Below are positions 1 to 6,034 of a stretch of DNA of 8,979 bases, piece by piece. Every line of letters begins with the position of its first letter. The first letter of the stretch is position 1. The stretch lies in the NCBI GenBank assembly GCA_023489025.1, contig JAMDCN010000113.1, positions 1-8,979 of the forward strand. The letters are read 5' to 3'. Under the pieces are notes generated by a model that searched no databases, was not told where the DNA came from, and saw only the letters and a list, made by a program, of their open reading frames with translations. The stretch is from Deltaproteobacteria bacterium (GTDB lineage Bacteria > Desulfobacterota_E > Deferrimicrobia > Deferrimicrobiales > Deferrimicrobiaceae). Made by a program: the position numbers and the translations under genes.

Positions 1-1
1 C

Positions 2-673
2 TCGGTGACCGACACGGGGATCGGCATGGACGAGAAGACCCGGGAGAAGATCTTCGAGCCCTTCTTCACGACGAAAAGCCCCGAGAAGGGCACGGGCCTG
101 GGACTGGCCATGGTCTACGGGATCGTCAAGAAACACGACGGGTACATACACGTCTTCAGCGAGCCCGGCAAGGGAACGACGTTCCGTATCCATCTCCCGG
201 CGGTGGAGGCTCCTCCCGAAGAGAGGTCGATTCGGGAGAATGAGGCTGTTCGGGGCGGAAACGAGACGATCCTTCTGGCAGACGACGACGAGGCCGTCCG
301 GAAACTGGCGGAGATGGCTCTGCGGGAGTATGGCTACCGGGTGCTCACGAGCCGAAACGGGGAAGAGGCTGCGGAAATCTTCCGGAAGGAAAAGGAGATC
401 GGCCTTGTTCTTCTCGACGTTGTCATGCCGAAGATGGGCGGAAGGGAAGCGCTCGCCGCGATGCGCGGAACCGATCCCGGCCTCAAGGCTATCCTCATGA
501 GCGGCCATTCCTTCGACGAGAGCCATGGACCGATCGCGACCGTCCCGGAGACGCCGTTCCTCCAGAAGCCCTTCGGCCCGATCGTTCTCGCGAGGAAAGT
601 GCGGGAGGTGCTGGATGGAGCCGGGTCAGCTCCGATGGCGCGCGCCGACGCTACAGATGCGCCCTTGTCATGA
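2..673 (+). CDS. Hybrid histidine kinase, C-terminal part (HATPase_c + receiver), 5'-truncated by window
   Basis: Seen: the reading frame is open from the first bases, so the gene begins before the window; about 223 residues are visible. Residues 3-8 carry the G1 box DTGIGM, followed by the F box FEPFFTTK and the G2 box GTGLGLA. These are the ATP-binding half of a histidine kinase. After a linker comes a receiver domain: acidic cluster ADDDE, phospho-acceptor Asp in LLDVVMP (codon 416-418), Ser in LMSGH and Lys in QKPF, all intact. Family knowledge: this order is a hybrid sensor kinase that autophosphorylates on a His (not visible here) and passes phosphate to its own receiver. No output domain follows, so signalling probably goes on to a separate phosphotransfer protein or regulator, or the receiver tunes the kinase. 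The last 18 residues are low-complexity, Ala/Asp-rich, and overlap the convergent gene's end. The sensor and His domains are unknown. Confidence 0.93.
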   Translation, partial: SVTDTGIGMDEKTREKIFEPFFTTKSPEKGTGLGLAMVYGIVKKHDGYIHVFSEPGKGTTFRIHLPAVEAPPEERSIRENEAVRGGNETILLADDDEAVRKLAEMALREYGYRVLTSRNGEEAAEIFRKEKEIGLVLLDVVMPKMGGREALAAMRGTDPGLKAILMSGHSFDESHGPIATVPETPFLQKPFGPIVLARKVREVLDGAGSAPMARADATDAPLS

Positions 674-2849
674 GTTCCGCGAATTCGCGCGGGGGCACGG
701 CCCGGCTGAAAAGGAACCCCTGGACTTCGTCGCATCCCTGCTCGCAAAGGAAGGCCATCTGCTCCGTGGTCTCGACACCTTCCGCGATGACTTTGAGGTT
801 CAGGCCGTGCGCCATGGCGATGGTGGCCCGGACGATGGCCTGGTCGCTGCGGCTTGACGCGACATTCCTGACAAACGACTGGTCGATCTTGAGGAAATCC
901 AGCGGGAGACGCTTCAGGTAATTCAGCGACGAATATCCCGTGCCGAAGTCGTCGATCGCGATCTCGATTCCCCTCTCCTTCAATGCGAGCAAGGTTCGAA
1001 CCGCCTCATCCGGGTTACGCATGATCGTGCTTTCGGTAATCTCCAACTCCAAATACCGGGGGGAAAGCCCCGCATCCCGCAACGCGCCGTCCACTACCTC
1101 GATCAGGTTCTTTTGATCGAACTGGCGGCCGGACACGTTTACCGCGACGGTGATCGGTTTGAAGCCTTCATCCTGCCATCTCTTTAATTGCACGCATGCG
1201 GCGCGGAGCGAAAATTCCGACATGGGGACGATCAGGCCGCTGGTCTCGGCGGCAGAGATGAACCGCCCGGGAAGAAGCAGTCCCTTTTCGGGGTGATTCC
1301 AGCGGATCAGCGCTTCCATGCCGGTGATCCTTCTCGTGGAAGCGTCAAGCTTCGGCTGGTAATACAGCGTAAACTCGCCGCGGTCCAGGCCCTTCCGTAT
1401 CTCGCTTTCCAGCGTCAGAAGTTCCAGGACCGAGGCGTTCAACGATTTCGAGTAGAATTGGAAGTTGTTCTTGCCTTCGGCTTTGGCCTGGTACATGGCG
1501 GCGTCCGCGTTTTTCAGGAGGTGATCGACGGTCTCCCCGTCGTCCGGGTAAAGGGATATGCCGATACTGGCGGTCACGAACACCTCCCGACCGTTCAGAT
1601 CCCAGGGCGCGGACAATTCTTCGAGTATGCGGCGGGCCACCCTGGCGGCGTCCTGCGCCTCCCCGAGGTTGTGCAAGAGCACCAGGAACTCGTCCCCGCC
1701 CGGCCTGGACAAGACGTCATCGATGTCCACCTCCCGGCAACGTGCGACGTCGTCACACCTTCGGAGGAAGGCCGACAACTTGTGCGCAACGGATTTCAGC
1801 AGGAAATCGCCGACTTTGAGCCCCAAGGTGTCGTTGACCCGCTTGAAGTTGTCGAGGTCCATATAGAGCAAGGCGAACAACTGTTTATTCCGCTTGGCGA
1901 TTTCGATCGTCCTCGCCATGAGTTCCTTATGGAACACGCGGTTCGGCAGCCCCGTTAAATCATCGTAATAGGCGAGGCGGTGAATCTTCTCCTCCAGGAT
2001 TTTCTCTTGCGTCACGTCCTTCGCCATGGAGATGAAATGCGTTATGTTCCCGTCGCCGTCTTTGAGCGGCGTGATCGTGTGGAAGACTTCGAAAAGCCCC
2101 CCGTCTTTCTTCCTGTTGGAAATGATCCCTCGGAACGTCCGGCCCGACAGGATGGTCGCCCACAATTCTTTGTAGAAAAGTTCATCATGCCTGCCGGACT
2201 TGAATACCCTTGGGGTCTGCCCCTGGATTTCTTCTTTCCTGTATCCCGACATCTCTTCGACGGCCCTGTTCGCATACTCGATACTGCCATCCTTGTTCGT
2301 TACGAGGACCCAGTCCGAGGACCCTTCGACGGCAAGAGAAAGCTTCCTCAGCTTTTCATCCGCCATCTTGCGCTCGGTAATGTCGCGTAGGTACCAGGCC
2401 CTCCCATAATACGTCCCGTCGGGTCCCACCATGGGTGCCGAGTACCGGTCGAAAACTCTTCCATCGTTCAGCGTGATTTCGTCGTGGCCTTTTTCCTCCC
2501 TGTGCTCGTAGAGGTACTGAAGTCTTGCGGTAAAAACCTCGGGGTCGACCAGCTGATTCAGGACCGGCCGCAGCGCTTCAACGTGGTTCCTGGAGATGAG
2601 CATCTCCGGGTCAAGACCCCACATATCGGCGAATCGCCTGTTATGCGATATCACGACACCGTTTTCGTCGACGATCAGGATGCCGTCGATCGAGGCTTCC
2701 TGCTGCGTTGCGAGGATGATGTTCCTGAACTCCAGGTGATGGGCCTGCTCCAGCGAAGCCTGCTCAAGGGCCTTGAGCAGCTCTTCCAAGGATGCGATTT
2801 GCGACTTGAGCTTGGCGGCTTCCGTGCTCGTCCGGTCGCTTTTCTTCAT
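651..2849 (-). CDS. PAS-PAS-GGDEF-EAL cyclic-di-GMP signalling protein
   Basis: A 732-residue cytosolic protein with no membrane segment or signal peptide. In order: a helical, probably coiled-coil N-terminus (1-40); PAS/PAC 1 (about 41-160); PAS/PAC 2 (about 165-285, with [18 protein letters not shown]); a GGDEF domain (about 290-465) opening with [11 protein letters not shown] and with an exact GGDEF at 384-388; and an EAL domain (about 475-730). EAL residues look complete: EAL 512-514, [24 protein letters not shown] from 633, KIDQSFV, AEGVET and QGFLFSRA. Both diguanylate cyclase and phosphodiesterase activity are therefore possible; in many such proteins GGDEF only regulates EAL. An oddity is about 12 extra residues between RRCD (363-366, inhibitory-site-like) and GGDEF. 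The start at 2849 has GGAGG (2857-2861) seven bases upstream; the frame stays open to 3080, but that extension does not look like protein. It ends with TAG, overlapping the convergent kinase. The signal sensed by the PAS domains is not evident. Confidence 0.95.
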   Translation of the reverse strand: MKKSDRTSTEAAKLKSQIASLEELLKALEQASLEQAHHLEFRNIILATQQEASIDGILIVDENGVVISHNRRFADMWGLDPEMLISRNHVEALRPVLNQLVDPEVFTARLQYLYEHREEKGHDEITLNDGRVFDRYSAPMVGPDGTYYGRAWYLRDITERKMADEKLRKLSLAVEGSSDWVLVTNKDGSIEYANRAVEEMSGYRKEEIQGQTPRVFKSGRHDELFYKELWATILSGRTFRGIISNRKKDGGLFEVFHTITPLKDGDGNITHFISMAKDVTQEKILEEKIHRLAYYDDLTGLPNRVFHKELMARTIEIAKRNKQLFALLYMDLDNFKRVNDTLGLKVGDFLLKSVAHKLSAFLRRCDDVARCREVDIDDVLSRPGGDEFLVLLHNLGEAQDAARVARRILEELSAPWDLNGREVFVTASIGISLYPDDGETVDHLLKNADAAMYQAKAEGKNNFQFYSKSLNASVLELLTLESEIRKGLDRGEFTLYYQPKLDASTRRITGMEALIRWNHPEKGLLLPGRFISAAETSGLIVPMSEFSLRAACVQLKRWQDEGFKPITVAVNVSGRQFDQKNLIEVVDGALRDAGLSPRYLELEITESTIMRNPDEAVRTLLALKERGIEIAIDDFGTGYSSLNYLKRLPLDFLKIDQSFVRNVASSRSDQAIVRATIAMAHGLNLKVIAEGVETTEQMAFLCEQGCDEVQGFLFSRAVPPREFAELMTRAHL

Positions 2850-3190
2850 CGCCTTTCCTCCAGGTTCTCTCCGCGCTACGCGAAAATCGTTCCGTCCGCA
2901 AAGGGCAGCATGGCAAGTTTTGCGCTCAACGACAATGTCTTTATGTCCTTGTGCGCAGGGTTGAGAATGTAGTGCGTTGCAGGGCGAAAATAGCGGACCG
3001 GTCGATGGCGGTCCAAATCGAACACTGGGTAAAGTTGGGTAAGGTGTTCGTCCCGGCGGAAACCAGGCGGCGGAAGGCATCCTGATTGAAAATCAAAATG
3101 GCGGTCTTGAAAGGCACCGACGTCGACCAGCCGCCTCCGCCGCATGGTTGCTCCCGCGCGGGTCCCGTGGAATCCGGAGAAAGGGACCGC
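2850..3190 (-). other. Intergenic leader (about 340 bp) between the ABC operon and the GGDEF-EAL gene
   Basis: I see no convincing gene here. Open frames exist on both strands, but their translations are rich in Arg, Pro and His and have no recognisable motif or ribosome site. It contains the strong Shine-Dalgarno of the downstream gene (2857-2861), an inverted repeat CGAACAC-N18-GTGTTCG (3019-3050) enclosing two GGGTAA copies, and a 6-bp inverted repeat GGTCCC/GGGACC (3161-3166 and 3183-3188) just after the upstream gene's stop. The last could be a weak terminator, but it has no T-run. A poor sigma70-like pair on the minus strand (TTGGAC 3016-3011, 18-base gap, TATTTT 2992-2987) is the best promoter candidate for the GGDEF-EAL gene and is not strong. 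Confidence 0.5.
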
Positions 3191-3718
3191 TCAGGGGCGA
3201 TGATACCGGCGCCACCCGATGAGGGCAAGGATGCCCCCGGGGATTCCGAACGCAACGGGCAGAATCCGGTTCGATTCCACGGTCGGCTTGCGCCGCACAT
3301 GGAAGTCCGCGAACGGACTCGTGACGACGTTCGACGCCTTGCGCTCCACCGCGCTCACCACGACCCTGTAGTTCCCGGACTGTATGAGCCGCATGGGCCA
3401 CTCCACCGTCACCTCCTGCCCGGGGGAAACGACGGCTTCCGTCACCGCCTTGTGGGCGCTCCAGTCCTCGAGGTCCATCGGCTGCTCGCGTCCGGGATCC
3501 ACCTGCACCAGGCTGATCCAGGCGACGACGCCCTGCGCCGGCCGTCCGCCGGTGTTCCTGATGACGCTGAGAAACTTGAGCCGGTCCCCCATCCGGGGCG
3601 ACGGGGGGTTGGATGCGTCGGGGACAAGGGTGATCTCGAGAGGCCCCGAGACGGCCCATGCCGCTCCGCACGAGAACGCAAGCCAGACCGCCAGGAACCA
3701 GAACCCTATCCTGTGCAT
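3191..3718 (-). CDS. Secreted beta-sandwich (CARDB/NEW3-like) protein with C-terminal membrane anchor, third gene of ABC operon
   Basis: A protein of 175 residues. Residues 1-22 form a Sec signal peptide (basic MHR, hydrophobic stretch, AWA before the likely cleavage site). Residues about 26-140 alternate hydrophobic strands in the style of Ig-like CARDB/NEW3 domains, for example GDRLKFLSVIRNTGG (44-58), PGQEVTVEWP (99-108) and GNYRVVVSAVE (115-125). Residues 152-169 are one hydrophobic helix, followed by RRYHR, which fits an anchor with a cytoplasmic tail. The fold is inferred from sequence style. The start at 3718 is fixed by AGGAGG at 3725-3730, six bases upstream and overlapping the permease stop. 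A longer frame to 3763 would lie inside the permease gene and lose the signal peptide's N-terminal position. The 10-base gap to the permease says it works with that transporter, perhaps as an exoplasmic partner or substrate-binding subunit. The substrate is unknown. Confidence 0.8.
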   Translation of the reverse strand: MHRIGFWFLAVWLAFSCGAAWAVSGPLEITLVPDASNPPSPRMGDRLKFLSVIRNTGGRPAQGVVAWISLVQVDPGREQPMDLEDWSAHKAVTEAVVSPGQEVTVEWPMRLIQSGNYRVVVSAVERKASNVVTSPFADFHVRRKPTVESNRILPVAFGIPGGILALIGWRRYHRP

Positions 3719-3728
3719 CGCGAGCCTC

Positions 3729-4481
3729 CTATAATTCCATTTTGCGCACGCTGCGCACGGCATACCATGCGGTCAGGACGAACCAGGCGAGCGCGACCGC
3801 GAGGCGCCCCGTCTGCATCGCAAAGGGCTGGGAGTCGATCACCACGCTGTCGAACGCGTTGAGCGACGCCGAAAATGGGTTTGCCGCGTCGAATCCCCTC
3901 CCGATGGCGCTTTGCCGCAGGCTCGGGCCCAGCAGCAGGGGGCTCGCGAGCAGCATCCAGGCGATCAGCGAGGTCAGAAGGGCGGTGCGAACGCTCTTGA
4001 AGCGCGCGGACAGCCCGAGGGCGAAAAAGCCGAACCCCAGCACCGTCAGCGTGCCGAAGAGCGCGAGGTATGCGATCGCCTGGAGGAGATTCTGTCCGCT
4101 CGACCCCACCGCCCACAGGTAGGGCAACCCGAGCAGGTACATCACGGTCCAGGCCGCCGCCTGCCCGCCCATCTTGCCGGACACGATCCCGGACGGCGTC
4201 ACCGAGGTCAGCAGCAGCGGCATCAGGCTCCCCCGTTCCCGCTCCCCCGCCACGGCATCCGCCCCCAGCACCACGGCGAACAGCGCGCCCAGCGCCGTGA
4301 TCGTCCCCATCACCATGTACACCACCTGCGCGTTGTCCAGCAGGCTCAACTCCGTGTTGCTCACCAGAAGCAGGCTCAGCACGGACATGATGACGGTCAG
4401 GGCGAACAGCCAGGCCAGGCCGCGGCCGTTGACCAGAACCTCTCCGCTTTCCTTGCGCGCGATCCACCAGGCCGGATTCAT
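3729..4481 (-). CDS. ABC-2 / NosY-type ABC transporter permease
   Basis: A 250-residue integral membrane protein with about six helices (roughly 22-40, 54-76, 104-126, 133-157, 166-185 and 225-243). Between helices 2 and 3 lies the cytoplasmic motif GERERGSLMPLLLTS (79-93), the hallmark of ABC-2 permeases of the NosY/GldF kind, where it contacts the ATPase. The N-terminus MNPAWWIARKESGEVL also matches this family, in which a short cytoplasmic helix ending in an RKE-like motif precedes helix 1. Its ATG overlaps the ATPase TGA as ATGA (4478-4481), so translation is almost certainly coupled; GGAGG at 4486-4490 lies in the end of the ATPase gene. Such permeases pair with one ATPase and, in known systems, drive export, gliding-related assembly or maturation of copper enzymes. 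None of those markers is present, so the substrate cannot be named. Confidence 0.9.
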   Translation of the reverse strand: MNPAWWIARKESGEVLVNGRGLAWLFALTVIMSVLSLLLVSNTELSLLDNAQVVYMVMGTITALGALFAVVLGADAVAGERERGSLMPLLLTSVTPSGIVSGKMGGQAAAWTVMYLLGLPYLWAVGSSGQNLLQAIAYLALFGTLTVLGFGFFALGLSARFKSVRTALLTSLIAWMLLASPLLLGPSLRQSAIGRGFDAANPFSASLNAFDSVVIDSQPFAMQTGRLAVALAWFVLTAWYAVRSVRKMEL

Positions 4482-5392
4482 ACCGCCTCCCTCGTTTCCG
4501 TGGCGGCGAGATAAAGTTCCTCGAGGCCGCCACCCTCCTGGTGGATCTCCTCGACCCGAAGGCCGGAGTCCAGCAATTCGCGCCATGCGGTCGCGGGATC
4601 CCCCGCGCCGGAGAGCTCGACATGCCACCATTCCCCGGACCTGGACGCCACCCGGACCTCCGCCGGGAGGGTGACCGCGGATTCGGGGGTGGGAACCCGC
4701 AGCCTGTATCGGGCAGCGGCGTGCCTGCCGGCGAGCAGATCGGCGACGGGACCTTCCAGGACCGTTTTCCCCCTGGACAGGATGCCGAGATGCGTGCAAA
4801 GCCGGTCCACGTCGTCCAGGAGGTGGGTGCATAATAGAATCCCGACGCCGTCGTTCACGCTCATTTCCAGCAGGACGTCGTGGATCTCCCGCCGCCCCCG
4901 CGGATCCAGGCCGTTGGTGGGCTCATCCAGGATCAGGAGTTCCGGATCGTTCAGGAGGGCCCGGGCAAGCCCCAGCCGCTGCTTCATGCCGCGGGAGTAC
5001 GTCCCGATCGGCGCCCGGTCCCGGCCGTCCAATCCGACCCGGCGCAGCCGGAGGGTCGCTTCCGCCTCGCCAAGACGCTTCCCGGACAGGCCCGAGAACC
5101 ACTTCAGATATTCCGCGGCGGCCATCCATTCGTAAAATCCCGACTGCTCGGAAAGCACCCCGATCCTTCGGTGAATCCACGTGCGTTCGGCGACCGGATC
5201 GCGCCCGAGCACCTCGACCTTCCCGGAAGCGGGCGGCCGCAGACCCGCCAGCACCGAGATCGTCGTGCTCTTCCCGGCCCCGTTCGGTCCGAGGAAGCCG
5301 TAGATGTCCCCGGCCCGCATGGTGAGATCGACGCCGTTCAGCACGGGCCGGCCGCCGAGGACGAGTCTCAAATCGCGTATCTCGACAATCAT
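4478..5392 (-). CDS. ABC transporter ATP-binding protein (ABC-2 type)
   Basis: A 304-residue soluble nucleotide-binding subunit. Walker A is GPNGAGKST (35-43), the Q-loop Gln is at about 83 (LSEQSGFYEWM), the signature is YSRGMKQR (132-139), Walker B is LLILDE (152-157) followed by PTNGLDP, and the switch His is in CTH (190). The signature SRGMKQR is typical of ATPases that serve ABC-2 exporters, where LSGGQ is replaced. After about residue 215 comes a C-terminal extension of about 90 residues (RYRLRVPTPES onward, ending GGLEELYLAAT). This is the usual accessory domain of this subfamily. The start at 5392 has GGAGG (5398-5402) five bases upstream. It is the first gene of the operon, its stop overlapping the permease start. 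It powers the permease by ATP hydrolysis at the inner face of the membrane. The specific cargo is not visible. Confidence 0.95.
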   Translation of the reverse strand: MIVEIRDLRLVLGGRPVLNGVDLTMRAGDIYGFLGPNGAGKSTTISVLAGLRPPASGKVEVLGRDPVAERTWIHRRIGVLSEQSGFYEWMAAAEYLKWFSGLSGKRLGEAEATLRLRRVGLDGRDRAPIGTYSRGMKQRLGLARALLNDPELLILDEPTNGLDPRGRREIHDVLLEMSVNDGVGILLCTHLLDDVDRLCTHLGILSRGKTVLEGPVADLLAGRHAAARYRLRVPTPESAVTLPAEVRVASRSGEWWHVELSGAGDPATAWRELLDSGLRVEEIHQEGGGLEELYLAATETREAV

Positions 5393-5410
5393 GGTCCCCT
5401 CCGTGGTCCC

Positions 5411-5447
5411 GATCCACGGTCCGCATGCTCCGTGCGGACCGTGGATC
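5411..5447. repeat. Perfect 15-bp inverted repeat (hairpin) between PepSY and ABC genes
   Basis: GATCCACGGTCCGCA (5411-5425) and its exact reverse complement (5433-5447) are separated by seven bases. A wobble pair and a further G-C pair would extend the stem to 17 bp with a three-base loop. It fills most of the 67-bp gap between the stop of the PepSY gene and the start of the ABC ATPase gene, both transcribed leftward. There is no T-run after it on either strand, so it is not a classical intrinsic terminator. It could be a T-less terminator, an mRNA-stabilising stem, or one copy of a dispersed palindromic (REP-like) element. Confidence 0.9.
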
Positions 5448-5459
5448 GCGGTGTGAGGT

Positions 5460-5819
5460 TCAGTCCTCGTTCTCCCCGCCTTCCCGCTCTCCCTCCCGGC
5501 CTTCGTGGTCGGCCTCGTCCGCCCGGGCGGAGAGGATTTTCCCGTCCTTGACGTCCACCTTGACGTCGGTGAGTTTCGTCCCGCTCATCACTTCCACGCC
5601 GTAGACGGGGGTCCCGTTCTCGTCCTCCAGCTCGGCCCGCACCGCTTTGCCTTGCGCTCGATCCTCCGCGGCGGAAACCGCTTTCGCCATGCCGATGCCC
5701 GTCTTGGACAGGAGCGCCGCAATGTTGTCTCCTTCGCCCCCGCCCTTGGCGAGAGCCAGGGATGCGCCCAAGGCGCAGAAAGCGATGGCGCCGACCAGGA
5801 TCGATTTTGCCGTTTGCAT
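5460..5819 (-). CDS. Exported PepSY-domain protein with acidic tail
   Basis: A 119-residue protein. Residues 1-24 are a Sec signal peptide (MQTAK, hydrophobic core, LALA before the cleavage site). A single PepSY domain covers about 42-98: a helical start GMAKAVSAAEDRAQGKAV, then strands around PVYGVEVMSG and KVDVKDGKILSA. The last 20 residues are nearly all Asp, Glu, Gly, Arg and His, probably disordered and possibly cation-binding. The start at 5819 is set by AAGGAGG (5826-5832) six bases upstream; the longer frame to 5879 would bury the signal peptide. PepSY domains are known as protease-inhibitor-like modules outside the membrane, and small single-domain versions often sit beside OmpR-type two-component systems. 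Here no such pair is adjacent in the window, but a matching regulator box lies 72 bases upstream. Function: probably an envelope stress or metal-responsive periplasmic protein, which is inference. Confidence 0.88.
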   Translation of the reverse strand: MQTAKSILVGAIAFCALGASLALAKGGGEGDNIAALLSKTGIGMAKAVSAAEDRAQGKAVRAELEDENGTPVYGVEVMSGTKLTDVKVDVKDGKILSARADEADHEGREGEREGGENED

Positions 5820-5874
5820 GACCAACCTCCTTGAATCGGGATCGGCGGGAGTTTTTCCTCCCACCGTCGCGACC

Positions 5875-5907
5875 ACCATACGTCTCCGACCTTAAGGCAA
5901 CCTTAAT
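5875..5907 (-). promoter_or_regulatory. PmrA/QseB-like response-regulator box and candidate -10 upstream of the PepSY gene
   Basis: Positions 5891-5907 on the plus strand read CTTAAG-GCAAC-CTTAAT. This is two hexamers with a five-base spacer, matching the published PmrA box (C/T)TTAA(G/T)-N5-(C/T)TTAA(G/T) at every fixed position. Read leftward, toward the PepSY gene, it is ATTAAG-N5-CTTAAG, one mismatch. Ten bases further on the minus strand is TATGGT (5880-5875), four of six matches to a -10. The half-sites also make a near palindrome, TTAAGG-CAA-CCTTAA. Direct repeats with an 11-base period are how OmpR-family dimers bind. The -10 is weak, and the regulator is not in the window. Confidence 0.5.
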
Positions 5908-6034
5908 GCTCGATGTGGGGGCAGGTCATTCCAGGACAAGCGCGGGGGAACCCGACCGGCGCGACCGGCAGGACCGACGCGGGCGCCGGCGGTTGTTTTT
6001 TCCGCGAGGGGGCCTTCTTGCGGCCCTGTGCGGA

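Noticed and set aside
2850..3080. N-terminal extension of the GGDEF-EAL protein by 77 residues
   Set aside because: The extension is Pro/Arg/Cys-rich and unlike a domain, whereas the ATG at 2849 has a well-placed GGAGG and begins a plausible helical N-terminus.
2876..3145. Possible 89-residue gene on the minus strand in the leader
   Set aside because: There is no ribosome site, no motif and an Arg/His/Pro-rich composition typical of a chance frame in GC-rich DNA.
5847..5862. GGGAG-N6-CTCCC hairpin in the PepSY leader
   Set aside because: A 5-bp stem is too short to distinguish from chance, and its T-run lies inside the loop.
6010..6026. GGGCC-N7-GGCCC inverted repeat just after the stop of the fusion gene
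   Set aside because: A 5-bp stem with no T-run on the minus strand is weak evidence for a terminator.
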